Part shown: positions 18,081 to 26,638 of the stretch, piece after piece
Layout: the number at the start of each line of letters is the position of its first letter
Position numbering within the stretch: the stretch's first letter is position 1
Assembly: GCA_044225565.1 (NCBI GenBank)
Contig: JBGAIL010000004.1
Location: 1 to 55,474 of the forward strand
Source of the DNA: CAVXAE01 sp044225565
GTDB taxonomy: Bacteria > Pseudomonadota > Gammaproteobacteria > Steroidobacterales > Steroidobacteraceae
Direction of reading: 5' to 3'
DNA: 55,474 bases
Notes under the pieces: model-generated
The model's database searches: none
The model's input: only the letters and a program-made list of their open reading frames with translations
Told to the model about the DNA's origin: nothing
Program-made: the position numbers and the translations under genes

Positions 18081-21000
18081 ATGATCCGGTACAGCTTCAG
18101 GGCGCTGCTCGTCGTCTTCTCTCTCGCGATGGGAGCGGCTGCCGCCTCGCCTGTCGCCGTGCCGCCTGCGCTCGAAGGCTGGCGCGGCTGGGCGCTGGAC
18201 GGACAGGAGTACCGGCGATGTCCCCTGCTCTCGAGCGCGGATGCAGGCGACGCCTCCTCTTTCAAATGCGTGTGGCCTGAGCGGCTCACGCTCTCGCTGG
18301 ATGCGCAAGGGGGGCGTTTCGCGCAGCATTGGCAGCTGTTCGCCGAAGGCTGGATCCGTCTGCCCGGCAACGTGGAGCATTGGCCGTTGAGCGTGCGCGT
18401 GAACGGCAATGCCGGTGCGGTCGTCCAGCGCCAGGGCTTTCCCGCATTGCGTCTGGCGGCAGGCAATTACGCCGTGACGGGTGAGTTCGACTGGTCCGCG
18501 CGCCCTGAATCCATCGACATCGATCCTCGTACCGCGCTGGTCGATCTCAAGCTCGACGGGCGTGCGGTCGCGCAGCCCGAGCGGCCGGGCGGCTCTGTCT
18601 GGCTCGGCAAGCGGCGCAGCGCGGAGCAGCCGGAGCGTATGGAAGTACAGGTGTACCGGCTGTTGCTGGACGAAGTACCTGCGCAGCTCGTCACGCGCAT
18701 CCGTTTACAGGTCGCGGGAGATGCGCGTGAGGAGTTGTTCGGGCCGGTGCTTCCGGAAGGATTCATTCCGACCAGCCTGCAAAGCGCGCTTCCCGCGCGG
18801 CTCGAGCAGGAAGGAAAGCTGCGCGTGCAGGTCCGCCCGGGCAGTTGGGAGATCACTCTCAACGCTCGCGGCGTGGCGGTCGCCAAGGAACTGAAGCGTC
18901 CGACGGCACAGGGCACCTGGGCTCGCGAGGAGATCTGGAGCTTCCAGGGACAAGACCGCCTGCGCATCGCGGCAGCCGAGGGTGCGGAAGGCGTGGATCC
19001 GGCGCAGGCGAACGTACCTCCGGAGTGGCGGCGCGATCCCGCGTTCCGGATGGGCGTGGATTCAAGGCTGACGGTCGTCGAACGCAGTCGCGGGTTGCAG
19101 AACGTGGACGACAATCGCCTCGCACTTTTTCGCAGCCTGTGGCTCGATTTCGACCACGGGGGGCTCACGAGCGTCGATCGCATCAACGGCCGGATGCTGC
19201 GCGACTGGCGTCTGGAAACCGCGGCTCCTTTCGTGGTGCAGAGCGCGAGCGCCGGTGGGGAGAATCTGTTGATCACCCGCAATTCGCAGGGCGAAGGCGT
19301 GGGCCTAGAGTTGCGCGCGCCCAACCTTGCTCTGCAGGCGACCACTCGAAGCTCGCGCAGCGGAGGCTCGCTGCCGGCTAGTGGGTGGGCCACGCGATTC
19401 GATTCCGTGAGCGGTGAGCTGATCCTTCCGCCGGGACATCGGCTGCTGGCCATTGCGGGGGCGGACCGCGCGCCCACTTCGTGGCTCGAGCACTGGGGAT
19501 TGTGGGGCGTATTCGGCGTACTTGTCGTGGCAGTGTTCGCCGGCTGGCTGGCCGGTGTACCTGCGGGCATTGTCGCGCTCGTCGCCCTGCTGCTCACGTA
19601 CCAGGAGGGGCCGGAGTACATCTGGCTGTGGAGCAACCTGCTCGCAGCCATGGCGCTCGCGCGTGCTGCACCGGAAGGCAGGCTGCAGCGCTTCGCGCGC
19701 AGCTATCGGCTGGCGAGCTTCGTGGTGCTCGGCATCGCGCTGTTGCCGATGCTTTGGGGACAAGTGCGGCTGGCGCTGTATCCGCAACTGGCTGGTTCGG
19801 AAATGCGGATCGCACCGCCGATCGAGACGGCGCAGATGGAAGCAGGTACGGCGGTGGACGCGGTTGATGCCGCCGCGCCGGCCGTTCGCATGAATACTCC
19901 CGCGGCGCCGCCCGCGGAGGCCGAGGAAATCATCGCGACCGGGGAGAAGCGGGAAGCGGATGCGTCGGACTACGCCCTGAGCAGTACCGCCAGCAGCGCG
20001 CTGATCAAAGCCCGCGGCGGCCTCAACTATCAGCAGGGTCGTACGGTACGCGCGGCACGCTGTTGCAGACCGGGCCGGGCATTCCGCGGTGGCGCTATCA
20101 GATGCATCCCTATTCGTGGTCGGGCCCGGTGGAGCCGGCACAAACGGTTCGCTTCATCTACATAGGGCCGTTCGCGCTCGGTGCATGGCGTATCGCGGGT
20201 GTGGTGTTGCTGGCGGGGTTGTTCGCCGCGCTGTTGCGCACCGCCGGTCTCGTCAGCTGGCGGTGGCCAGTGAGCTGGCCACCGTCGCGATGGGGTGGAA
20301 GTGCCGCGGCAGCCTTGTGCGCGCTGGGGTTGCTCATCTCACCGGTTCCGCGTGCGCATGCCGAGGTGACTCCAGATGCAGATCTGCTCCAGGAGCTGAA
20401 AGAGCGCCTCACGCGCGCGCCCGAGTGCGTACCGAATTGCGCGGAAATCACCTCCGCTCGCGCCGTGGTGACGCCCGACAGCCTAGACATGACGCTCGAC
20501 GTGAGCACGCTCGCCACCATGGCGGTCGCCATGCCTGGCGCGGCGGGCCGGTGGCAGCTGGAAGCGGTCACTGTGGACGGCCGCGCGTCGCTCGCCGTCG
20601 CACGCGAGCAGGACGACTCGCTATGGGTACCGCTGGCCGCAGGTGCTCATACGGTGCGACTCACTGGCCGGCTCGCTTCTGCGGAATCCGTGCAGATCGC
20701 TTTCCCCATGCCGCCGCGCCACGTGGCCATTCGCAGTGAGGGCTGGGACGTGGCTGGTGTGAGCGAGGGGAGGCTGCTCTCCGGTTCCATCGAGCTGACG
20801 CGACGGCGCAGTGCCGCGGAGCGGAAAACCCCGCTGGATGCGGGTTTCGAATTTCCGGCGTTCGTGCGCGTCACGCGCAATATCGACCTCGGCCTCGACT
20901 GGAGCATCGCGACGGTCGTGGAGCGTGTCGCGCCGGAAAGAGCGGCGATGAGTGTCGAAGTGCCGCTGATCGCCGGAGAATCGGTGCTCTCCGAAGGCAT

Positions 21001-22204
21001 CGAAGTGCGTGAGACGCGTCCCGATGCCCGGGTCGCATTGGTCGGCCTCGAGCGTGGGCAGCAGAGCGCCCAATGGAACGCGGGATTGCCCCGCAGCGAG
21101 CAGCTGCAGCTGGAACTCCCCGCGAGCACCGCCCGCGCCGAAGTGTGGCGGATTTCCGCGAGCCCGCAGTGGCACGTGGAGTTCAGCGGGTTACCGGCAG
21201 TGTTGCCCGCGGATGAAAGAGCGGCGACCTGGGTTTACGAATTCCATCCGCAGCCTGGCGAGAAGTTGCAGCTGCAGATCCGGCGTCCACAACGGGCGGA
21301 GGGGCCTACCCTCGCCATCGATTCGGCACGGCAGGGCATCAAGGTCGGCAAGCGCTCGACCACTTCGGAGCTGTTCATCGAATACCGCAGCTCACAGGGC
21401 GGTCGCCACGCTATCGCGCTACCGAAAGACGCGCGTGTGACCGCCGTGCTGTTCGACGGCGCTCCGGCACAGGTGAGGCCCGTGCAGGACGAGCTGCCCA
21501 TCGAGCTGAGGCCGGGTGCGCACAATGTGACCGTGCAATGGCAGACACCCCAGGGCGCGGGCATGAAGACCCAGCCCGCGGGCGTGGATCTGCGCTCGCC
21601 GGCCAGCAATCTCGACACGACGATCGATCTGCCAGCGGATCGATGGCCGCTGCTCGTGTTCGGCGGCGGGGTCGGGCCAGCCGTGCTGTACTGGGGCGAG
21701 CTGGTCATCTTCATCGCAACGGCGTGGCTGCTCGGCCGCTGGCAGCGTTCGCCGCTGCGCACGCATGAATGGCTGTTACTGGGTTTCGGCCTTTCGACGC
21801 GATCGTGGGCCGTGCTCGTAGTCGTCGCGTTGTGGCTGTTCGCCATGCGTTGGCGGCAGGAGTGGAGCGGCGCGGTGTCGCGCTGGCGTTTCAACCTCGT
21901 CCAGGTGCTGTTGGCCGCGCTCGGCGTGATCGCTGTGAGCAGCCTCGTGTTCTCGGGCATCCGCGGCAGCCTGCTCGCTTCGCCGGACATGGGCGTGGTC
22001 GGGCCGGGCTCATATGGGAATCACTTCGAATGGTTCCATGACCGTACAGCCGCTTTGCTGCCACAGCCCACGGTGATTTCCGCGCCGATGTGGCTGTATC
22101 GCGCGCTGATGTTCGCCTGGGCGCTGTGGCTGGTGTTCGCGCTGCTGCGATGGCTGCGTTGGGCCTGGCGGGCGTGGAAGGCAAACGGAATCTGGCGCGC
22201 TTAA
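18081..22204 (+). pseudogene. Large envelope membrane protein, split by a frameshift
   Basis: Two reading frames make one protein of about 1370 residues. The first (18081 to the stop at 20163-20165) has a signal peptide, a large beta-rich domain (about 25-470) and several membrane helices (about 475-580), then an acidic/alanine linker. The second (bases 20051-22204) resumes without a gap at R-G-T-L-L-Q-T-G-P-G-I-P, has two more hydrophobic segments, a second long beta-rich domain and three or four C-terminal helices. Removing one CG from the CGCGCG at 20049-20054 restores a single frame. No start with a ribosome-binding site fits the second part alone. I do not recognise the family. It could be a real pseudogene or a sequence error. 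Confidence 0.75.
20047..20056 (+). other. Frameshift site in CG-repeat
   Basis: Reading from upstream, GTA CGC GCG GCA CGC continues into unrelated, arginine/cysteine-rich residues and a stop at 20163-20165. Dropping one CG gives GTA CGC GGC ACG CTG TTG CAG, joining the two halves smoothly. A two-base slip in a short CG repeat explains the break. Confidence 0.75.
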
Positions 22205-23190
22205 GGCGCGTGTACGCCGTCCGCTTCCACTAGCAGGTCTGCGCGGCACACGTCTCCGACGAGCACGATGCGTGGGGTTTCCGTGGGCAGCGCTTCGCGC
22301 AAGGCCGTATCTACTTTCTCGAAGGCAGCGGGGTCGCGCAGATAGACCTTGAGCGGGCTGTGCGCGCCGAAGCGCACAGACAAGCCTGGTGCCGCGCCCG
22401 ACGCCTTGTGCAACACGCTGCCGAGGTTGTTGATCACCTCGGCCGTCTGCGATTCGACATCGTCAGGATGATGTGATGCGTGCCCTACGATGCTTGCCGT
22501 ACCCGAGATCAACACCAGCCGCGAGCCCACGAGCATCGCGCGTGAGAACTGCGGCGCGCGCGGCCCGTATTGCCGTGGATACCGGTGTGGGTTCGTCTGG
22601 CGCGGATTGTCGATGGGCACGCCAGCCTTCCGGCCACAAAGCCAGTACACCTGCAGCCGGGGGTCGCCGTCGCGCCGGCCGATGACCGTAGCGGCGGGGT
22701 AGCTTTCTGCCGGCCAGGCGCCGAGTCCGGTGGCGCGGCCCACGCAGAATTGCTTGTAGCGCTCCTCGTCTCCCGTGCCGCGGTTGATGGCGTCGAAGTA
22801 GTTCCACACCCTCAGCAGGTGCGGACGCCCGCATTCACCGAGGAACTGGCGCAATGCCGAATACGCTGATTCGGCCGCACCCGTGATACCACCATGCGTA
22901 CGCTCGTCGATTTCGAGCACGCCGAAGAGGTGATGCTCGTCCGCAGCGTAACGGATGGCACCGGAGCTGCCGGAGGTTACGGTGCCATTCGCCCGCCAGA
23001 CTTCCATTACGCTCGCGCCCCCGAGCGGCTCCAGCCCCACCCGGACGAAGCGGGGATCTGCGCCGGCGGGCACCTGCCCGAACGTCACCGCGGCAAGCAC
23101 GTCCTTCGCAAGCGGCGAGGCGAGATTCAGCGGCTGGTACTCGACGCGCACGACGGCGCTGGGCGCAAGGGAGACGGCTCGATCGGACAT
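22201..23190 (-). CDS. XanB2/FkbO-like chorismatase
   Basis: A 329-residue enzyme of the chorismatase family, which hydrolyses or rearranges chorismate. The signature region RVWNYFDAINRGTGDEERYKQ (residues 127-147), followed by FCVGRATG, matches XanB2, which makes 3- and 4-hydroxybenzoate for xanthomonadin pigment and ubiquinone in Xanthomonas. The C-terminal half has a RidA-like fold (SRAMLVGSRLVLISGTASIVGH, then NNLGSVLHKA). Which product is formed depends on a few active-site residues I cannot assign safely. Its TAA overlaps the TAA of the convergent large gene in a TTAA. A terminator lies just upstream of its start, so it must have its own promoter in the short gap. No aryl polyene genes are nearby. 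Confidence 0.86.
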   Translation of the reverse strand: MSDRAVSLAPSAVVRVEYQPLNLASPLAKDVLAAVTFGQVPAGADPRFVRVGLEPLGGASVMEVWRANGTVTSGSSGAIRYAADEHHLFGVLEIDERTHGGITGAAESAYSALRQFLGECGRPHLLRVWNYFDAINRGTGDEERYKQFCVGRATGLGAWPAESYPAATVIGRRDGDPRLQVYWLCGRKAGVPIDNPRQTNPHRYPRQYGPRAPQFSRAMLVGSRLVLISGTASIVGHASHHPDDVESQTAEVINNLGSVLHKASGAAPGLSVRFGAHSPLKVYLRDPAAFEKVDTALREALPTETPRIVLVGDVCRADLLVEADGVHAP

Positions 23191-23214
23191 GGGGCGCGAC
23201 TTTAGCGTTTCGGC

Positions 23215-23241
23215 AAAAAAAAAGCCCTGCAGGGCAGGGCT
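23215..23241 (-). terminator. Rho-independent terminator on minus strand
   Basis: Read on the minus strand, AGCCCTGC-loop-GCAGGGCT forms an 8-bp stem followed by nine U. It ends transcription arriving from the kinase gene or from a separate small RNA, ahead of the chorismatase gene. Confidence 0.85.
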
Positions 23242-23520
23242 CTTCAGTTCGCGCTCGCTCGACCCGGTGAGACGCTGTCAGCTCCCATCGCGGCGCCGGG
23301 CCGCGGTGTGTCGCGTCGTCACGAGCATCAAAATGCTTTCCGGCTGGAACGTTGGGGCTCGCACCCCGGTTGAATCTTCAGACCCGCATGTCGATACATG
23401 CTCTTGCCGTCCCGAACGGTCCCATCAAGGTGGGTGCCGCTTTGACCCGTGCTCGCGTCGTCTCCCGAGATTTCTTCCCTTGTCTGTCAGTTCTGTACGG
23501 TCTGTCCCAATGGACAGGGG
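23242..23520 (-). ncRNA. Possible small RNA or long 3' UTR ending at terminator
   Basis: The 330 bases between the kinase stop and the terminator hold no convincing gene. On the minus strand a TACACT (23526-23531) could be a -10 box, though I see no good -35. The next bases form CTGTCC/GGACAG and later several short G/C stems, for example GGGGTGCGAGCCCC, and the stretch ends at a strong terminator. It does not match 6S RNA, RNase P RNA, tmRNA or SRP RNA as I know them. It may be an independent RNA of about 300 bases or only the kinase mRNA tail. Confidence 0.35.
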
Positions 23521-23574
23521 CGCGAAGTGTAGCGAAGTCGTTTTCGCCGTGCTGTTGTTTTATCGACGCGTCTG

Positions 23575-25563
23575 TCATCGACGACGCGCGAGACGCACGA
23601 TGAAACGCACGCCGGCATCGCCGGGAAGGTTCTCCGCGCTCGCGTGCCCGTCGTGGAATTCTGCGATGAGCCTCACGATGTACAGGCCGAGTCCGAAGTG
23701 CGGGCGACTGTCCGCATCGACGCGCGATTGCCAGAGCGACTCGAAGATCCTGCCGCGAATGCCGGGCGCGAGCGGCGGGCCGGGATTCTCCACTTCGAGC
23801 CGCGCGCTGTCGGCGTCCGCCGACAGCCGCACGATGATCGTGCCGCCCGGCGCCGTGAAATCGACGGCGTTGTCGACGAGCTTGTCGAGCATCTGCACGA
23901 TGAGGTCCGGCGCACCGTCGATCTCCAGTGGCGCGTCTGGCGCTTCGAGCGTGAAAGTCCGCTGGCCGAAAGCGTCGGAATAGGCGGAGACGGCCGAGGC
24001 GACCACGGGCACGAGGTCGAATCGGCTCCGTTCGGCACTGTTGATCGCTTCTTCGACGCGGGTTGCCGCGCCCATGGCATGCAGGATGGACCCGAGCCGC
24101 TCGCTGCCTTCGCGCGCACGGTCGAGATAAATTCGTGCGGCAGCGCTTGGAGCGGTTTCGGATTCCAGGTTCTCGAGCGAGGAGCGCACGATGGTGAGCG
24201 GCGTGCGGATCTCGTGGGCCAGCTTTCCGGCGAGTGTGCGGAGATAGCCTGTGTATTCGTCCAGCCGGCCGAGCAGCGTGGCGAAGCTGCGCGCGACGTC
24301 GCCGAGCTCGTCGGGGGCTTGGGTTTCCGGGAACGAAGTCACGAGCCCGGAGCGGGTGAGGGCGGATTCGCTTGCCCGCCGAAGGCGAGCGAGGCGCAGG
24401 CCGAGGTATGCCGCGAAGGCAAACATGGCGAGCACGGCGATCAGGGTGGTGATCAATGTGAAATTGAATAGCGTGGTGAGTGCGTGGTCGCGGAGCGTGA
24501 GCCAGCGATCTGTGGACTGCGTCACACGCAACTGGCCCAGCACGCGGCGGGGCTCATCCGTATAGATGGGCGCGCTTGCTTCCGCGAGCGGCTGCTGGCC
24601 GGACTGGGCGAGCAGTGTGCGGTAGGTGCGGTCGAGGAAGCTGCGGCTTGGGGGCAGGGCGGGGTCGACGGGCGCGATCGCGCTGGCGAGAAGCACTCCG
24701 GAAGGCGTGGTGGCCGCAACGCGCAGGCCCGGCTGTGCCATTTGCGCGAGGTAGGTATCGAGCTCCGGGGAGGCGGCAATGAGGCGGCCGGGCGCCCGCA
24801 GCTCGGAAGCAGCCGGTAGCGAGCCGTAGCTTTCGGGTATGGCACCGCGCTGATCACGGTCGTCCACCAGTACGCCAAGCCTCTCACCGAGCATCGAGAG
24901 AGGCAGCCGCAGCTCGACGCGATAGCCTCCCTGCATCAGCTGCCATGCGCCGGTGATGCGGGGCTCATCCACCGTGAAGGGTTGGCCGAGCTCACCTTTC
25001 TCTACGTGCCGCGCCTGGATGACGCCGGTGCCGCCCGTCGCGATGAACACCTGGCGCTCTGCGTGCTCGGCATCCTGGAAAGCGAGCCACAGGCGGTCTC
25101 CCGCCTTCGCCTCGTCGAGCGGCGCGGCGCCCGGAGCGTCGAAGATCACACGCTGGTCTCGCACTTCCAGCAGCAGGTAGAGCATGCGTTCGTAAACGCC
25201 GGCGAGGATGCTCAGGCTGTCGCGCCCGTGTTCGAAGACGCGGGAAGAATTGCACTCATGCATCTGCGACATCGGGCAGGGGTCCGGCCATTCGTCGCGA
25301 TAACCGTCGAGTACGGGGGCGCCGTTCAGGGTGACGGGCTCGAGATCCTGAGGGCCGGGCGGGTGGGTGTCGGAGCGCTTGCTGCGGTAGAGCAAGTCTC
25401 CCCGGCCCTGCAGGGAGTCGGCCATGGCGCGCGCCACTTCGCTGAGGGACTGCTTTTCCGCGGCGCGCAGTGCGACCTCCATCTCCCGCGCGTACTGGCA
25501 TCCGGCCCAGGGGAGGATCAGCGTGGTGAGGCTGAGGAGCAGGAGCTTGAGGCGGAGGGACAT
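23575..25563 (-). CDS. Histidine kinase of the proteobacterial dedicated sortase type (PdsS-like)
   Basis: A 662-residue sensor kinase. Helix 1 (about 6-22) contains LPWAGCQYAREMEVALR, a hallmark of the kinase paired with proteobacterial sortase systems. The periplasmic part (about 30-360) starts with a carbohydrate-binding-like segment (GAPVLDGYRDEWPDP). Helix 2 (about 365-390), a HAMP region, phospho-acceptor His450 (KLAHEIRTPL) and a HATPase domain (about 545-660; NAVDF, GLGLYIVRLI) follow. It lies 66 bases after its response regulator and is probably co-transcribed. The sortase and its LPXTG-type substrate, normally near this pair, are absent from this window. Confidence 0.85.
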   Translation of the reverse strand: MSLRLKLLLLSLTTLILPWAGCQYAREMEVALRAAEKQSLSEVARAMADSLQGRGDLLYRSKRSDTHPPGPQDLEPVTLNGAPVLDGYRDEWPDPCPMSQMHECNSSRVFEHGRDSLSILAGVYERMLYLLLEVRDQRVIFDAPGAAPLDEAKAGDRLWLAFQDAEHAERQVFIATGGTGVIQARHVEKGELGQPFTVDEPRITGAWQLMQGGYRVELRLPLSMLGERLGVLVDDRDQRGAIPESYGSLPAASELRAPGRLIAASPELDTYLAQMAQPGLRVAATTPSGVLLASAIAPVDPALPPSRSFLDRTYRTLLAQSGQQPLAEASAPIYTDEPRRVLGQLRVTQSTDRWLTLRDHALTTLFNFTLITTLIAVLAMFAFAAYLGLRLARLRRASESALTRSGLVTSFPETQAPDELGDVARSFATLLGRLDEYTGYLRTLAGKLAHEIRTPLTIVRSSLENLESETAPSAAARIYLDRAREGSERLGSILHAMGAATRVEEAINSAERSRFDLVPVVASAVSAYSDAFGQRTFTLEAPDAPLEIDGAPDLIVQMLDKLVDNAVDFTAPGGTIIVRLSADADSARLEVENPGPPLAPGIRGRIFESLWQSRVDADSRPHFGLGLYIVRLIAEFHDGHASAENLPGDAGVRFIVRLARRR

Positions 25564-25629
25564 GGCGCTAGCGCGCGTCGGGATCGCGAGGCGTCTCGCG
25601 CGCAGCCGGCGCCATGAGAAAGATGCTCA

Positions 25630-26319
25630 CTATTCGGCCCAGCGGTAGCCCATGCCGTAGACCGTCTGCACCGCGTCGAATCTGGCGTCAATCACCTGGA
25701 ACTTGCGGCGCAGGCGCTTGATGTGGGATGTGATGGTGTTGTCGTCCAGCACGACGTTGGCTGCGTCCATGAGCTGCTGACGGTTCTTTACATGGCCCGG
25801 ATGGTTCGCGAGCGCATGCACGATCCAGAACTCGGTGAGCGAGAGCACCACGGGCTGGCCGTTCCACTCTACCTGCATGCGCTCGGCATCCAGCGTGAGT
25901 GCACCGCGTCGCAGCACCTGCGAGGCTTCGCGCGGTCGGCGTAGCGCATCGATGCGTCGGAAGAGTGCGTTTACGCGAGCCGTGAGATGCGCAAGGCTCA
26001 GGTCCTTGGTGAGGAAATCGTCCGCGCCGAGCCGCAGGCCGGAGACAGCATCGAGCTCGCTGTCGCGCGCGGTGAGAAAGATGATGGGCAGCTCCGCGGA
26101 GAGCGCACGCAGCTGCCGGCACAGCTCGAACCCGCCTTCAGGCTCGTCTTCCAGCGAGATGTCGATGACTGCGAGATCCGGCAGGCGCGTAGCGAACGCC
26201 GCCATCGCTTGCGCACGGTTCGGGTAAGTGCGTACCGCATACCCCTCACGCGAAAACGCTGCGGCGTAGTTGTCCCGAATGGCCGGTTCGTCCTCGACGA
26301 TCGCGATCTGGCGCTTCAT
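25630..26319 (-). CDS. OmpR-type response regulator of the dedicated sortase type (PdsR-like)
   Basis: The receiver (1-120) has Glu/Asp at 9-10, phospho-acceptor Asp53 (AVIDISLED), Thr and Lys in LTARDSE and FLTKDLSL. A winged-helix DNA-binding domain follows (about 140-229), with LTEFWIVHALANHPGHVK and DDNTITSHIKRLRRKFQ. These segments are characteristic of the regulator paired with the proteobacterial dedicated sortase kinase. By family it would be phosphorylated by the downstream kinase and bind promoters. It is the first gene of the pair. The upstream 320 bases carry no large gene and probably hold its promoter. Confidence 0.88.
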   Translation of the reverse strand: MKRQIAIVEDEPAIRDNYAAAFSREGYAVRTYPNRAQAMAAFATRLPDLAVIDISLEDEPEGGFELCRQLRALSAELPIIFLTARDSELDAVSGLRLGADDFLTKDLSLAHLTARVNALFRRIDALRRPREASQVLRRGALTLDAERMQVEWNGQPVVLSLTEFWIVHALANHPGHVKNRQQLMDAANVVLDDNTITSHIKRLRRKFQVIDARFDAVQTVYGMGYRWAE

Positions 26320-26489
26320 GTCCGAAGGCTAGCATGAGAAAGGGCCAGCGTAAGACGGGCCAGGTCTTGCCATTCCGGCCCGCCACGATTTGCCATTTTT
26401 GGGCGGCGGAATGCCACTGGAGCGCCCGCGGAGCGCGAGGGGGCCGAGGTCAAATCCTCACGTCGGCGAAGACATCGAGGAGACGGAGA

Positions 26490-26603
26490 ATGGCAAAGCC
26501 CTTTCCATTGAAAAGAATGCCATTGCAGCGCGCGCCATTGCGGAGCAGGCAGGTCGTCAACTGGCTCGCGATCCTCGCGCTGCTCTCCATCGGTGTCGTC
26601 TGA
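26490..26603 (+). CDS. Possible 37-residue membrane peptide
   Basis: In the 319-base gap between the PdsR-like and hybrid kinase genes, an ATG preceded by GGAGACGGAGA opens a short frame. It starts MAKPFPLKRMPLQR, with many arginines and lysines, and ends with one hydrophobic stretch VVNWLAILALLSIGVV. This fits a single-pass small membrane protein with a cytoplasmic positive end. The same frame is open further upstream to 26334, without a ribosome-binding site. The gap is also rich in scattered GCCATT/AATGGC words. No homolog is known to me, so it may be chance. Confidence 0.35.
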   Translation: MAKPFPLKRMPLQRAPLRSRQVVNWLAILALLSIGVV

Positions 26604-26638
26604 CCGCTGCGCGTGCGCCGTCAGCGCCGACTTCCCAT

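Noticed and set aside
23242..23520. 6S RNA, RNase P RNA, tmRNA or SRP RNA
   Set aside because: None of their conserved words or end pairings could be found in the stretch, so only a generic RNA candidate is reported.
26345..26420. CCAGGTCTTGCCATT as a third copy of the REP-like family
   Set aside because: Only about ten bases match the family end and no stem follows; too weak to call.
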